Below, piece by piece: positions 29,079-40,846 of a stretch of 64,000 nt of DNA. Position 1 is the stretch's first letter. Every line of letters starts with the position of its first letter. The stretch comes from Enterobacteriaceae bacterium 89 (lineage in GTDB: Bacteria > Pseudomonadota > Gammaproteobacteria > Enterobacterales > Enterobacteriaceae). The notes beneath the pieces were generated by a model. It was given only the letters and a program-made list of their open reading frames with translations. It had not been told where the DNA came from and searched no databases. Both the position numbers and the translations under genes were made by a program. The stretch spans positions 1,721,799 to 1,785,798 of the forward strand of contig RQJH01000003.1 of NCBI GenBank assembly GCA_014156375.1. The letters run 5' to 3'.

Positions 29079-29852
29079 TCAGGCCAGATTAAGCATCACT
29101 TCTTCGAGGGTCGCCATCGGGACCGGGCGGGATAAGAAGTAGCCCTGAGCAGCGTGAGCCGGGGACTGTTGCACGTCCCGCCACTCTTCCAGCGTCTCAA
29201 CGCCTTCCACAATCACGCCGTGGCAATAGCGGTTCATCAGCTGGATCAGCAGCTCAAACAGATTGCGTCCTTCCGGCGTTTTACGCAGCATGATGAACAG
29301 GTCGCGGGCCACTTTAATGTAGTCGTAACGCACTTCGCTGAGCGCCGAGAAGTTGGCCATTCCGGTACCAAAATCATCCAGCCACAGCGGGCCAAACTCG
29401 CACAGCGAGGCAAAGGACGAATCCTGAGGCAGGCGGATATGCTCCACCAGCTCAAAGCGCAGCCATGGCGTATTTTCAATTTTGGCCATCAGCGGCTGAT
29501 CCTGGCGCATCGCCAGCAGCGTTGGGCCATCGACGTTTACCGACGCCAGCACGTTGTTATGGGTGAAGAAATCCTGCTTCAGCGTCAGCATCGCCAGCTG
29601 TTCTTTGACGATGTCGATACGCTGACGCACCGCCACTTCGGCGAAATAACGATCCGGGGCGATCCGCTGGCCGGGATGCTCCGGATGTGTCACCACGGTC
29701 AGGACTTCAACCGCCATCAGGCGACCATCGGTTTTGTAGATGGGCTGGTAAGTATAAGCACGCTCACACTCCAGCCAATAGCGTCGCTCCTGAAGGCTTT
29801 CAATGCCTGCATCGGGAAGGCTTAGCCGCTGGATAACCTGCTTTAACTTCAT
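29079..29852 (-). CDS. pdeH: Cyclic-di-GMP phosphodiesterase PdeH (YhjH)
   Basis: Stand-alone EAL-domain enzyme of 257 residues (255 in E. coli), the main phosphodiesterase keeping c-di-GMP low in motile cells so that YcgR does not brake the flagellum. The EAL signature is degenerate (MAVEVLTV) as in E. coli; downstream catalytic blocks VNVDGPTL, ELVEHIRL, DDFGTG and VEGVE are intact. The ATG at 29852 matches E. coli; the frame extends to 29942 but that would include the FliA promoter at 29899-29925. Transcribed from that promoter as a flagellar class 3 gene. Its product should lower cellulose synthesis by removing the PilZ ligand. Confidence 0.95.
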   Translation of the reverse strand: MKLKQVIQRLSLPDAGIESLQERRYWLECERAYTYQPIYKTDGRLMAVEVLTVVTHPEHPGQRIAPDRYFAEVAVRQRIDIVKEQLAMLTLKQDFFTHNNVLASVNVDGPTLLAMRQDQPLMAKIENTPWLRFELVEHIRLPQDSSFASLCEFGPLWLDDFGTGMANFSALSEVRYDYIKVARDLFIMLRKTPEGRNLFELLIQLMNRYCHGVIVEGVETLEEWRDVQQSPAHAAQGYFLSRPVPMATLEEVMLNLA

Positions 29853-29898
29853 CTCAGCTGTCCTGTAAATGGGGAATCTGTCGGAACTCGTCATTGGG

Positions 29899-29925
29899 TT
29901 ATCGGCGTCAACAGTGAGAACTTTA
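29899..29925 (-). promoter_or_regulatory. FliA (sigma-28) promoter of pdeH
   Basis: On the minus strand: TAAA, 15 bases, GCCGATAA. This is an exact match to the enterobacterial FliA consensus and lies 46 bases before the pdeH start. Confidence 0.92.
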
Positions 29926-29997
29926 TGTCCAACCGGTGCCATTTTGTGAATCTGCGCCCCCCGCCGGGCTGAAGAATACGCGCCAGTTCAAAAAAAT

Positions 29998-30016
29998 AAT
30001 GGAACGATGTTTTAAT
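29998..30016. promoter_or_regulatory. KdgR-like operator upstream of kdgK
   Basis: AATGGAACGATGTTTTAAT matches 14 of 19 positions of the KdgR consensus AATGAAACATTGTTTCATT as I recall it, about 70 bases before the kdgK start. Confidence 0.6.
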
Positions 30017-30086
30017 ATAGTTGACCCTGTAAAACCCACAGCGCACACTACCGCTAATTTTTCGATTTTGAGAAGGCCTGAAGAGC

Positions 30087-31016
30087 ATGTCTAAGAAAAT
30101 TGCCGTCATCGGCGAGTGCATGATTGAGCTGTCCGAGAAAGGCGCTCAGGTTAACCGTGGCTTTGGCGGCGACACGCTGAACACCTCCGTGTATATCGCT
30201 CGTCAGGTTGCGCAGGAGCAGCTGCAGGTGAGCTACATCACTGCGCTGGGCACCGACAGCTTCAGCCAGCAGATGCTGGAAGCCTGGCAGAGTGAGAACG
30301 TCGATACCCGCCTGATCCAGCGCATGGCCGATAAAATGCCGGGCCTGTACTACATCGAAACCGACGACACCGGCGAGCGCACCTTCTATTACTGGCGCAA
30401 CGAAGCGGCGGCAAAATTCTGGCTGGAGAGCGAGCAGTCTGCCGCTATCTGCGAAGAGCTGGCGACCTTTGATTATCTGTATCTGAGCGGCATCAGCCTG
30501 GCGATTTTAAGCCCGGCCAGCCGTGAGAAGCTGTTCTCGCTGCTGCACGAATGCCGCGCCAACGGTGGGAAAGTAATTTTCGATAACAACTACCGTCCAC
30601 GCCTGTGGGCCAGCCGCGAAGAGACGCAGCAGGTCTATCAGCAAATGCTGCAATGCACGGATATCGCCTTCCTGACGCTGGACGATGAAGACGCGCTGTG
30701 GGGTGAAAAACCTGTCGAAGAGGTCATCGCCCGTACGCACGCAGCTGGCGTCAATGAGGTGGTGGTGAAACGCGGGGCGGAGTCCTGCCTGGTGTCGCTG
30801 GCGGGTGAAGCCACGGTGGAAGTTCCGGCGGTTAAGCTGCCGAAAGAGAAGGTGGTGGATACGACTGCGGCGGGAGATTCCTTCAGCGCAGGCTATCTGG
30901 CCGTGCGTCTGACCGGCGGTGAGGCGAAAGCAGCAGCTGAACGCGGTCACCTGACGGCGAGTACGGTGATCCAGTATCGCGGGGCGATTATTCCTGTTGA
31001 GGCAATGCCTGCCTGA
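30087..31016 (+). CDS. kdgK: 2-keto-3-deoxygluconate kinase
   Basis: Cytoplasmic PfkB/ribokinase-family kinase that phosphorylates KDG to KDPG, feeding pectin and hexuronate catabolism into the Entner-Doudoroff route. 309 residues, same as E. coli. The N-terminal GGDTLNTSVYIAR and the C-terminal PfkB signature VVDTTAAGDSFSAGY with the catalytic Asp are present. A KdgR-like operator lies upstream. The gene ends in front of a palindromic repeat pair. Confidence 0.97.
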   Translation: MSKKIAVIGECMIELSEKGAQVNRGFGGDTLNTSVYIARQVAQEQLQVSYITALGTDSFSQQMLEAWQSENVDTRLIQRMADKMPGLYYIETDDTGERTFYYWRNEAAAKFWLESEQSAAICEELATFDYLYLSGISLAILSPASREKLFSLLHECRANGGKVIFDNNYRPRLWASREETQQVYQQMLQCTDIAFLTLDDEDALWGEKPVEEVIARTHAAGVNEVVVKRGAESCLVSLAGEATVEVPAVKLPKEKVVDTTAAGDSFSAGYLAVRLTGGEAKAAAERGHLTASTVIQYRGAIIPVEAMPA

Positions 31017-31036
31017 TTGGGTCAGGAGAGGTCTGT

Positions 31037-31134
31037 TCCCCCTCTCCCCGACCCTCTCCCAAGGGAGAGGGAGAACATCAAAATCAGCTCTGAACGATTC
31101 CCTCTCCCCGTGGGAGAGGGTTAGGGAGAGGGCA
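31037..31134. repeat. Palindromic CCCTCTCCC/GGGAGAGGG repeat pair (copy 5)
   Basis: Two palindromic units joined by an AACATCAAAATCAGCTCTG-like spacer, between the convergent ends of kdgK and yhjJ. Confidence 0.85.
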
Positions 31135-31143
31135 AGCACCAGA

Positions 31144-32634
31144 TTACTGGCCCGGCGGAATATCCGTCACATCCTGATGATTATCATCAGCGCTGGCAGC
31201 AGGTGCCGCCGCCGTCTGCACCATCAGCTTATCCCATATTTCCTGCAGCTCTTTCATGTTGTACTCCGGCTCGCCTTTCGGCTGCTGGAGGATCAGCGCC
31301 ATATCCTGCGACAGCTGTGAACGCAGCTCCTGATTCAGACCATCCACCGTTAGCGACCCCAGGAACTCCTGGCGCAGCTTCTGGTACTGCTCCGGTGCGA
31401 TATCCACCACCTGGTTTTGCAGCGCACGCATCCGCTGGCCGATCAGCAGATCGGTGTTGGTGCGGGCATAGGTGGCAAACAGCTTCTGCAGTTCGAGGTT
31501 CTTCTGCGCGATCAGCGCGTCAAACTCTTCCTGCGTCAGCCCGGTTTCGCGCACTTTCGCCAGCTCTTTGGTCACGAGGTTCAGGTTAGTATTGAGCTTG
31601 TCGCCCGGTGATTCGATGTTGATGGCGCACTGCCCGCGCAGGTACAGCACGCGGCAGTCAAAGCCGAGACCAATATCTTTCACATTGCTTTTGCTCAGGC
31701 TCTGCTGCACATGCCAGAACAGCGCTTCACGAGCGAGATCGGCACGCCAGTAGCGCTGCAGCGCTGCGGATTCCCGAATCGGCGTCCATGGCGCGTCCCA
31801 CATAATCGAGAGTCGGTCCTGCTGTACGGCGTCGGTCATGATGCTGACGGCGTTAGCGGGCAAAGGTGCCAGCGTCGGCACGGCGGCTGGCGCTTCACGC
31901 TTACCTTTCAGCTCACCGAAGATTTTGTTGATCTGCTCGCTCACGCTGCGGCTGTCCACGTTGCCGACGACGATCAGCGTCATCGCATCCGGCGTATACC
32001 ACTTGTGGTAGAAACTTTTCAGCTGCGCGGCATCAATAGGTTGTTTTAACGGCTCAGCCGGATCGTGGCCCAGCATCGTTGAACCCTTCAGGCGATAGCG
32101 CCACCAGCCCTCTTTCGGGTCCTGTGGCCAGGTCATCACCATATCCTGCCCGCCCAGCGCGTGATTAATCGCTTCCGGCGTCACGTTCACTTTACCGCCC
32201 GCGTCCGCAAGCCAGGTTAAGGCTTCTTTGAGCAGGTCGTTGCGGTTATTTGGCAGACTCAGGCTAAACAGCGTGTAGTCATAGGAAACAATGGCCGGCG
32301 GCATGGGATGCTGGGGATCGATCCCCTGCTGCCACAGCGAGCGCGCCTGCATGGTTTCAAGGCTGCCGCTTTGAGACAGCGCAAGCCGGGGAATAAAGTG
32401 GCTGAAGCCAGTCTGCTGCGTCGTTTCACTCAGGGAACCGATGTTCACCTGAAGACGAATTTCAACCCGGTCGGTTGGACGCTGAGGAGTGGAGAGTACC
32501 TGCCACTGAAAACCGTTCGCCAGAGTTCCCTGTTGCCATGCCGGGTCTGGCTGGAGCGCTTCTGCTTGCGCATAGCCCGCGGCTGCCATCATCAGCATCC
32601 CGCCCGCTATGAGTCGAATTTTTGTGCCCTGCAT
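31144..32634 (-). CDS. yhjJ: M16-family peptidase-like periplasmic protein YhjJ
   Basis: Secreted protein of 496 residues (498 in E. coli) with a signal peptide ending AQA at about residue 24. It has the two-lobed M16 (pitrilysin-like) fold by homology, but the zinc motif H-x-x-E-H is not present: the corresponding site reads GFSHFIPRLALSQ, so it should not be an active metallopeptidase. The blocks HKWYTPDAMTLIVVGNVD and GFDCRVLYLRGQCAI are conserved with E. coli. Function unknown. CAGGGG precedes the ATG. Confidence 0.92.
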   Translation of the reverse strand: MQGTKIRLIAGGMLMMAAAGYAQAEALQPDPAWQQGTLANGFQWQVLSTPQRPTDRVEIRLQVNIGSLSETTQQTGFSHFIPRLALSQSGSLETMQARSLWQQGIDPQHPMPPAIVSYDYTLFSLSLPNNRNDLLKEALTWLADAGGKVNVTPEAINHALGGQDMVMTWPQDPKEGWWRYRLKGSTMLGHDPAEPLKQPIDAAQLKSFYHKWYTPDAMTLIVVGNVDSRSVSEQINKIFGELKGKREAPAAVPTLAPLPANAVSIMTDAVQQDRLSIMWDAPWTPIRESAALQRYWRADLAREALFWHVQQSLSKSNVKDIGLGFDCRVLYLRGQCAINIESPGDKLNTNLNLVTKELAKVRETGLTQEEFDALIAQKNLELQKLFATYARTNTDLLIGQRMRALQNQVVDIAPEQYQKLRQEFLGSLTVDGLNQELRSQLSQDMALILQQPKGEPEYNMKELQEIWDKLMVQTAAAPAASADDNHQDVTDIPPGQ

Positions 32635-32768
32635 GTAAACCCCTGAATCAACAATCCTGGTTATAAAGACAACTCACTCATAATGATGAGTTAAATACGT
32701 CGTTTAGACCGTGCAAAAGATGAAATGTCACACGCTCTACGAAAAATATGGTCAATTATGCGCAGGAG

Positions 32769-32794
32769 CCCGTACTCCATCAAGGGAGTACGGG
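32769..32794 (-). terminator. Strong hairpin after dctA
   Basis: CCCGTACTCC and GGAGTACGGG form a perfect 10-bp stem with a 6-base loop, 28 bases after the dctA stop on its transcript. It lacks a U-run, so it may protect the mRNA end rather than terminate alone. Confidence 0.6.
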
Positions 32795-32822
32795 CAGATT
32801 ACAGAGATAAGTTGCGGGATTC

Positions 32823-34115
<1,293 letters not shown>

Positions 34116-34250
34116 TTAAGATAAAACCACAGGCCGAGTGGGGTTTTTATTCGCCTGCGGCTTTAAAATAACATCCGATAAACAACACAGAAACAACTGG
34201 CGCGGTTAATGTTAAAAAATTAGAGCTGACTCGTAAAAGCGCGCAACGAA

Positions 34251-36257
34251 TTACGCGTTTTCATCTTTGCTCTCTGTGGATAAGTATTGCTGCTCAAAGT
34301 TTTCCGGCGGCACGGCGCGGTCAAACAAATAGCCCTGAGCAATATCGACGCCCGCCTCTTTCAGCCAGTCAAACTGCGCTTTGTTCTCCACGCCTTCCGC
34401 CACGATGCTTAGGCTGAGGCTGCGTGCCAGTTGGATAATGGCCGACACCATGCTGGAATCGTCCGGCAGGGAATCGACAAAGATTTTATCGATTTTGAGA
34501 ATATCCACTGGCAGGGATTTCATGTGCTGAAGCTGGCGCAGACCGGCATAGCCCATGCCGAAATCATCCAGCGCAATCTGTACCCCGGCGTTGCGCAGCG
34601 GGCGCAGAATGGCAACGGCGGCTTTCGGATCGTCAATTCTGCGGCTTTCGGTCACTTCCAGCACCAGCGTGCCGCGGGCAATCTCGTAGCGGTTCAACAG
34701 CTCCAGCATATCCGCCACCATATCGTGATGCAGCAGCTGCAGCGCTGAGAGGTTTACGGACAGCGGCAGCATGATACCGCGACTTTGCCAGGCGGAGAGC
34801 TGGCGACAGGCCTCTTCCAGCACCCAGTAGCCGACGGTGACCATCAGCCCACAGGTTTCGATACGGTCGATGAGATCGGAAGGCAGCTCCCAGCTGCCGT
34901 CGGGCTGACGCTGGCGCAGCAGCACTTCGGCGCTGCACACTTCACCGCTGGCGATCTCCACCTGCGGCTGCAGCCAGATGGCAAACTGCTGGTTATCCAG
35001 CGCCGACAGGATATCGCTCTCTTCGGTCAGACGACGCTGGGCCTTTTCCATCTGCTCGCGGTCGAAGAACTCAATCTGGTTTTTGCCTTTGCGTCTGGCG
35101 GTGAACGCCGCAGAAACGGCCCGGCGATAAAGCTGCTCGGCGCTGAGATCGCCGTGGAACATGGCGATACCGATACTGGCGCTCGGCCGCAGCTGGATCC
35201 CCTGCAACGGCAACCGCTCATTAATGATAGTGAGTACTTGCTGACCTAACGTAATGGCATGCCACGGCTCTTTCACGCCGTGCGCCAGAATGGCAAAGTC
35301 ATAGGCGCTGACCTGTGCCAGCACCATCCGCGGCGAAATCACCGATTTCAGCTTCTCGGACAGCGTCACCAGCAGCATCTCACGCTGGCTCTCTTTCAGC
35401 ACGCCTGCGGTATCCTGCAGGGTTTCACAGGCAACCACCATCAGCGCCGTGGTTTTCTTATGCGCGACGGTCTGCTCCAGAAGCGCCATCAGGAAAGCCT
35501 TGTTCGGCAGGTCGGACACCGGGAAGCGGGTGGAGTGGCTGCTTAACTCTTCGTGCTGGCGCAGCAGGACCTGCTGGTTCCGGTTATAGCTGCGCACCAG
35601 CATGCCGATTTCATCGTCGTGATGCAGGCGCTGCGGCGACAGCTGATGCCCGATGCGCTCCTGCGGCGGCAGGTCATTCAGCTCACGTGCCAGACTGCGC
35701 AGCGGACGCACAATCAGGCGGTTGATGCACCAGGTGAGCCCGACGGTCAGCATCAGCACCAAAAGTAAGTAAGCAGTCACTAACGTTGCAAGCGAACTCA
35801 TCACGAATTTATAGGTGCGGTAAGAGTCGGACTGCAGCACCAGATAGGCCAGCGGCTGAGGGTTAGCCGGGCGCTCAAGCGAGTAGATAGGGAGTGAAAT
35901 CTGCACCGGCAGTTCGAACATGCGGGTGACGGTCACTGGCACCGGGCGCTCTTCGATAAAGCGCATCCCCAGTGCCTGGAACTGATTCGGCAGAACAACA
36001 TCCGCCCGGCTGACAATACCGGCTGGCTGAATGCGGCCTAAAATCGTCTCGGCTTCCGGGATATCGCCCTTCAGGATCGCCGAAGACAGGGGTTCACGGA
36101 CCGAGCGCGCAATGCTTTCCAGCTGCGTGGCGGTCATATAGCGGTTCTGTTGCACAAAATGAAAAAACAAAATGGAACAAAAAATAAACACAAACACCAT
36201 AGTGAACGCCGCCACTATGGCCATTTGTTTAATTGTGAGTGAGCGGCTGACGCGCAA
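34251..36257 (-). CDS. pdeK: HAMP-GGDEF-EAL c-di-GMP phosphodiesterase PdeK (YhjK)
   Basis: Inner-membrane protein of 668 residues. Two spans (about 10-30 and 160-182) flank a periplasmic sensor region; HAMP, GGDEF and EAL domains follow. The GGDEF active site is degenerate (VSAYDFAIL), so it should not make c-di-GMP. The EAL domain keeps EVLLR, the DDFGMG block and VAEGVE, so hydrolysis is plausible. The start is a TTG at 36257, which follows GGGGGAAGG at good spacing and matches the E. coli N-terminus [11 protein letters not shown]; a GTG at 36284 is the alternative. It lies directly after the bcsC end on the same strand, suggesting local control of the ligand for cellulose synthase. Confidence 0.92.
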   Translation of the reverse strand: MRVSRSLTIKQMAIVAAFTMVFVFIFCSILFFHFVQQNRYMTATQLESIARSVREPLSSAILKGDIPEAETILGRIQPAGIVSRADVVLPNQFQALGMRFIEERPVPVTVTRMFELPVQISLPIYSLERPANPQPLAYLVLQSDSYRTYKFVMSSLATLVTAYLLLVLMLTVGLTWCINRLIVRPLRSLARELNDLPPQERIGHQLSPQRLHHDDEIGMLVRSYNRNQQVLLRQHEELSSHSTRFPVSDLPNKAFLMALLEQTVAHKKTTALMVVACETLQDTAGVLKESQREMLLVTLSEKLKSVISPRMVLAQVSAYDFAILAHGVKEPWHAITLGQQVLTIINERLPLQGIQLRPSASIGIAMFHGDLSAEQLYRRAVSAAFTARRKGKNQIEFFDREQMEKAQRRLTEESDILSALDNQQFAIWLQPQVEIASGEVCSAEVLLRQRQPDGSWELPSDLIDRIETCGLMVTVGYWVLEEACRQLSAWQSRGIMLPLSVNLSALQLLHHDMVADMLELLNRYEIARGTLVLEVTESRRIDDPKAAVAILRPLRNAGVQIALDDFGMGYAGLRQLQHMKSLPVDILKIDKIFVDSLPDDSSMVSAIIQLARSLSLSIVAEGVENKAQFDWLKEAGVDIAQGYLFDRAVPPENFEQQYLSTESKDENA

Positions 36258-36307
36258 AAGGACCTTCCCCCGAGTAAAAATCACGCCCTGTGGCGGATCA
36301 CGTTCAG

Positions 36308-36333
36308 GCCGGGTTAACGCATTTCAACCCGGC
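36308..36333 (-). other. Hairpin between bcsC and pdeK
   Basis: GCCGGGTT and AACCCGGC form an 8-bp stem with a 10-base loop, about 80 bases past the bcsC stop. It lacks a U-run on the minus strand. Confidence 0.45.
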
Positions 36334-36410
36334 TTTACGTGATTTTCGCCACATTATACGCGATTAGGTCGTCTGACGTGACCGGAGATCGCGTATTTAA
36401 GCGCAATCTG

Positions 36411-39400
36411 TTACCAGTCGGCGTACGGGATCAGCGGCTGCGGCGGCAGGTCCATATCCCCCTGCCAGCCCGCGGCGGAGTAGCGCACATACAGCAGCGC
36501 ATGGCTTGGGGTGTAATCCTTCGCCTGCTGGATATCCACCGCCGCCCCGATGAACCAGTTGGAGGTGATCCGTCGCTCAATCAGGGCACGCGCCGTGTAG
36601 CCAATGCCGGAGCTGCTGCTGCCGGAATCGATGATCTGGCTGCCCTCGTCGCGGAAATCGGCCGGCAGCAAGCCAGGTATCGGATAGCGTGCCTGATCGT
36701 TGTTTTTCGAATGCGACCAGGAGACCGAACCGCCAAGCTCCCAGGACCAGTTTTCGGTGCGCTGACGCCAGTTCACCGGCACCGCAAACGACAGGTACTG
36801 CTGCGGGCTGTAATAGCCGCCCTGTCCAAGCGAGTAGCCGCTGAGATCTTTGTCGTAGTGCCAGAGCATGTTGGTCAGGCCCACGGTCACGCGGCGGTCA
36901 TTCTCATTAATCAGCTTGTAGTAGTAACCGGCCATCCAGCGGGCACGCCAGTTATCTTCGACGTTTTTCCCGGTTAACGAGTCGGCGCTCAGAGAGGCCC
37001 AGACGCCGTTGGCGCCGCCTTTGTCGTAGCTCAGGCTGACGCCGCCGCCGTCGGCGCGAACGCCGCCCCAGGTGGTGCCGGTGTTCGGATCTTTTTGTCC
37101 GCCAAACGCCAGCAGCGAACTGGAAATCGGCCGGCGATGGCCTTCGATGGTGTAGCCGAGCGAACCAATGCTGTTGCTGTAGCTCAGGCCGCCCACCACA
37201 TCGACCACGTCAAAGCCCATCGGCGTGGTGCCGATATCCATATCCCAGGTGGCGTTACGCCAGCCCACGGCAACGCTCGCACCTGTGTCGCTCTGGCTCT
37301 TATCGCCGCCGTAGCAGGTGATATCGCCACAGGTTCCCCACCTTGGCGAGTAGCCGCCGTCGCTGTCGGTCGAGAAATTCCCGGCGTTCATGTTGACGTA
37401 ATCGCTGCGGAAGAACATTCGTCCGTCTGACAGCGGTGCATCCACCTGAAGCATGGTGGTGTGGGCTTTCAGATCGGAATAGCCGCCGGTGCCGCTGGAG
37501 CCCCAGTAATCGTGCTCCAGAGTCACGTTCACGTCCTGCTGGCGATAGAGATCGGCAGCATCGCTGCGCACGCCTCGCTTGAGCCAGTCATCTTTCGGAT
37601 CGTTGCGGGTTAAGCGGGTAAAGCTGTCGTTATCCTGTGGGCGCACCGGGGTGATGCCTGCGGCCACCATCGCATCTTTATAGCCGTCGAGCGCCTGCTG
37701 CGGATCGCCGTTCTGCACCAGGAAGCGGGAGTTGTCGCGCAGCACCAGTGCACTGTCCATCGACGCTGGCTGAGCTTTGGCCTGCGGCAGGATAGAGCTG
37801 AAAATTTGCTGCGCCTGAGCGGTATCGCCAAGGCTCGAATCCACCAGCGCGATGCGGCGCTGAGTGTTCAGCGAACGGGTTTCCCCGGCGGCTGGCGCAC
37901 TCAGTTTCGCAATCTCCTGACGGGCGGCGGCATCGTTGCCGTCAGCCACGTACACCTCGGCAAGACCCAGGCGCGCATCATCGTTGGTCGGCTCTTTGCC
38001 AAGCGCGGTGTTGTATTCGCTGATGGCGGTGCTGGTATCACCGCGCTGCTGTGCCCAGTCGGCGAGGGTTAAATCGTATCTGACCAGCGGCGGCTGCTGT
38101 TTCAGCAGGGCGATGGCCTGATCTTCCTGACCGTTATCGCGCAGCAGGTTCGCTTTCTGCATCACCTGATCCGCTTCCAGCCGGTCGGCCAGCTCCTGAA
38201 TATTGGCATTCCACTGGCTTTTTGGCAGCGCATTGAGGTGCGACAGTGCCGCCAGATCCTGATTGTTGCCCGACAGGTAGAGACTGTAGGCGTAAACCTG
38301 ATCCGGATCGCCGGATTTTTTACGCGCCAGATCCATCATCAGATTGTCGGCTTCGCTGCGCTGTCCGGCGCTGCTCAGATCTTTCGCCAGGCGATAAGTC
38401 ACCCACACGCTGCCCGGATCCAGCGCCAGCCTGCGGCGCTGAATTTCCGCCGCCTGCGCCCAGCGTCCCTGATTTTCCAGCGCTTCGGCCTGCTGTGACA
38501 GACGGTCGTTGGTCAGGCTGCGCTCGATATCGTCAATGCTGCGACGCTGGCTGGCCGACAAACCATTGATAAAGGCAGTCGCTTTGTCCGGTGACTGCGC
38601 GCGATAGATATTCGCCAGTCCGCGTATCGCGCTGCTGTTGCCTCTGTCCAGACGCAGGGCCTGCTGGTAATAGCGTTCCGCCCCGGCGCTGTCATTACGC
38701 GCCAGCGCCACGTCACCCAGGCCCAGCGGCGCATAGCTGTTGGTCGGATCCACGCGCTGCGCCTGCTGATAAATCCGCTGCGCTTCGTCGAGGTTTTTGC
38801 CTTTTAACGCCGCATCGCCTTTGCGGATCAGCGGCCAGTAAATCTGCCAGGTCTGCGGTTTGCTGGCTTCCACTTTCGCCACTTCGGCGGCTTTCTGCTG
38901 CTGTTCGGCCTTCGCGAGGAATACCGGGTCGGCAAGCTGTTTTTGCTGATCGGCAAGCTGCCCGCGCGCTTCATCCGCCAGCTCGCCGGTAGTAAATACG
39001 CTCAGGAAACGCTGCAGATCTTTGACGCTGGTCGGGCTGACCGGCTCGTTTTTCACCTGGTCGTACCAAATATCCGCTGCCGTACCACGACCGGCGTTGG
39101 AGCGCGACATCTGCTGTAGTACCGCGTAACCCTCATCGCTGCGGCCATCGGAGAACAGCATTTTTGCCAGCGTGGTTTGCAGCTGTGTGTTACCCGGCGA
39201 TTTCGCATTGATGGCTTTGAGCTTGTTAACGGCTTCGTTATGACGGGCCGGCAGCTTCGCCACCGCGGTCCAGTATTCCACCGCCAGATCCCCTTCCGGC
39301 GGGGTGCCGTTAAACAGCTTGTCATACAGGGCAAGCCCTTCCGGGATGTGTCCGGTGGTGACCTGAAGCCGCGCCTGCTGCAATTCCTGACGGCCCTCGC

Positions 39401-39752
39401 CGCTGGAAAGCTGCATCTCACTTTGCGAGGTTTTGTAAGCGTCGGAATTTGGTGCCAGCGTTTTCAGCCGATCGAGCTGCTTTTGCGCTCCGGCGTTATC
39501 GCCCTGACGCAGCAGGTAGCGCATCCGCGCCGCAATCACCTGCGGATCGTCTGGCGCAATGAGCTCAAGACGATACAGTGACTGGCGCACCAGATCTTCG
39601 CGTTTGGTCGATTCGCCCAGACGAACCTGGTCGAGCAGTTGTTGTTGTGGAGATTGTTGTGCTGATGGTTGTGCCGACGTGTCGGCATGGGCTAAAGGCA
39701 TTAGCGCCATACCGAGCGAGAGGCTGAGTAAACTTAATGAGAACTTACGCAT
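36411..39752 (-). CDS. bcsC: Cellulose export protein BcsC (first cluster)
   Basis: Outer-membrane cellulose exporter of 1113 residues (1157 in E. coli). A signal peptide ([20 protein letters not shown], cleaved after AHA) is followed by about 20 TPR helices (residues about 30-750) that span the periplasm, then a C-terminal beta-barrel of about 330 residues ending [21 protein letters not shown] loop in the barrel contains two close cysteines ([10 protein letters not shown]) that could form a disulfide. Its start overlaps the bcsZ end by 19 bases. Last gene of bcsRQABZC. Confidence 0.95.
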   Translation of the reverse strand: MRKFSLSLLSLSLGMALMPLAHADTSAQPSAQQSPQQQLLDQVRLGESTKREDLVRQSLYRLELIAPDDPQVIAARMRYLLRQGDNAGAQKQLDRLKTLAPNSDAYKTSQSEMQLSSGEGRQELQQARLQVTTGHIPEGLALYDKLFNGTPPEGDLAVEYWTAVAKLPARHNEAVNKLKAINAKSPGNTQLQTTLAKMLFSDGRSDEGYAVLQQMSRSNAGRGTAADIWYDQVKNEPVSPTSVKDLQRFLSVFTTGELADEARGQLADQQKQLADPVFLAKAEQQQKAAEVAKVEASKPQTWQIYWPLIRKGDAALKGKNLDEAQRIYQQAQRVDPTNSYAPLGLGDVALARNDSAGAERYYQQALRLDRGNSSAIRGLANIYRAQSPDKATAFINGLSASQRRSIDDIERSLTNDRLSQQAEALENQGRWAQAAEIQRRRLALDPGSVWVTYRLAKDLSSAGQRSEADNLMMDLARKKSGDPDQVYAYSLYLSGNNQDLAALSHLNALPKSQWNANIQELADRLEADQVMQKANLLRDNGQEDQAIALLKQQPPLVRYDLTLADWAQQRGDTSTAISEYNTALGKEPTNDDARLGLAEVYVADGNDAAARQEIAKLSAPAAGETRSLNTQRRIALVDSSLGDTAQAQQIFSSILPQAKAQPASMDSALVLRDNSRFLVQNGDPQQALDGYKDAMVAAGITPVRPQDNDSFTRLTRNDPKDDWLKRGVRSDAADLYRQQDVNVTLEHDYWGSSGTGGYSDLKAHTTMLQVDAPLSDGRMFFRSDYVNMNAGNFSTDSDGGYSPRWGTCGDITCYGGDKSQSDTGASVAVGWRNATWDMDIGTTPMGFDVVDVVGGLSYSNSIGSLGYTIEGHRRPISSSLLAFGGQKDPNTGTTWGGVRADGGGVSLSYDKGGANGVWASLSADSLTGKNVEDNWRARWMAGYYYKLINENDRRVTVGLTNMLWHYDKDLSGYSLGQGGYYSPQQYLSFAVPVNWRQRTENWSWELGGSVSWSHSKNNDQARYPIPGLLPADFRDEGSQIIDSGSSSSGIGYTARALIERRITSNWFIGAAVDIQQAKDYTPSHALLYVRYSAAGWQGDMDLPPQPLIPYADW

Positions 39753-40843
39753 TCCTGGCCCCAGTCAGGTAGAAGCTCACCGCGCGCGGTGAAACGAAAA
39801 CGATGCTGATCCCATCCTTGTCCGAACAGGGTCAAAACGTAGCTGTAATAGGCATCATTGCCGGGGAAGTTGTCCGCAACGCGCTGGCGCTGAACGGCCT
39901 GGGCATCACGATCCTGTAAAAACGGCAGCAGCGAGGCAGAGAAGCCAACCGGGCCGTCTCCCTCAATCTTGCCGCTGGCGATGTCGATTTTTTCTGGTAC
40001 TACGCCAGCTTTGGCGGTCTGCGTCGCCATCGGCCTGAATTTCTTCAGCAGACGGGCTTTCTGCGGATCGGCATCGTTAAGCATCCCAATCCACAGATAC
40101 ACACGAATCGCGTCGTAGCTGCCCAGCAGTGATTTGTCCTGCTTCAGCTGCCAGCTTTTCTTCTTGTCGAAGCGCACCCAGTTTGGCGAATAGCCCTTCG
40201 GCGCGGTTTCCTGCAACAGCCGCAGGTTGGTGGCCTGCAGCGCGCTCCACGGTTCACCAAAGCGCGCGAAGTAAGCAGCCAGCTGCGGCGGCAGATAGCT
40301 CGGGTTAAAGCGCCAGCCCTGGTCATCGACAAAGCCGACTTTACCCGGCAGCAGCATCGACCCCAGACCCGGCACTTTGACCACTTCTTCTTTGGCAATG
40401 CGCGACAGCAGCGCTTTGCCGGTTTCGGTGTACTGCGGCATTTTCCACAGCCGCCCGGCTTCCAGCAGCGACCAGGCTATCCAGATATCGGCGTCCGACG
40501 CGGAGTTGCTGTCGAGCACCGTCCAGCTGTCATCGGCCTTTTTCCCCCACAACCAGGCGGGGAGATGCGCTTTTAAATCCCCTTCCGCCAGGTTGTTCTG
40601 CGTCCAGTCAAACAGTGAAGCAAAAGCCTCACGGTCGTTAGCCGCCAGCGCAAAGAACAGCGCATAGCTCTGCCCTTCGGAGGTGGTAATTTTGCGGGCG
40701 TCGCTCGGGTCAATCACCCTGCCGCCTTCGCTGACGTAATCCTTTTTAAATTGCTCCCAGGCAGGCCAGTTGCAGGCAGCGGAGGCCTGCAACGTGACCA
40801 GCATCAGCAGCGCCACAACGCTCAGGCCAACGCGATTCATCAT
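39734..40843 (-). CDS. bcsZ: Endo-1,4-D-glucanase BcsZ (GH8, first cluster)
   Basis: Periplasmic glycoside hydrolase family 8 cellulase of 369 residues (368 in E. coli), which trims nascent cellulose and is needed for normal export. Signal peptide to about residue 22 (ASA). The catalytic Glu is in [11 protein letters not shown] (about 56) and the catalytic Asp in [10 protein letters not shown] (about 243). The C-terminus [18 protein letters not shown] matches E. coli. Two adjacent ATGs exist at the start. Confidence 0.97.
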   Translation of the reverse strand: MMNRVGLSVVALLMLVTLQASAACNWPAWEQFKKDYVSEGGRVIDPSDARKITTSEGQSYALFFALAANDREAFASLFDWTQNNLAEGDLKAHLPAWLWGKKADDSWTVLDSNSASDADIWIAWSLLEAGRLWKMPQYTETGKALLSRIAKEEVVKVPGLGSMLLPGKVGFVDDQGWRFNPSYLPPQLAAYFARFGEPWSALQATNLRLLQETAPKGYSPNWVRFDKKKSWQLKQDKSLLGSYDAIRVYLWIGMLNDADPQKARLLKKFRPMATQTAKAGVVPEKIDIASGKIEGDGPVGFSASLLPFLQDRDAQAVQRQRVADNFPGNDAYYSYVLTLFGQGWDQHRFRFTARGELLPDWGQECVSSH

Positions 40844-40846
40844 CAG

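Noticed and set aside
29853-29942. N-terminal extension of pdeH by 30 codons
   Set aside because: It would place the FliA promoter inside the coding region, and the extension is not in E. coli PdeH.
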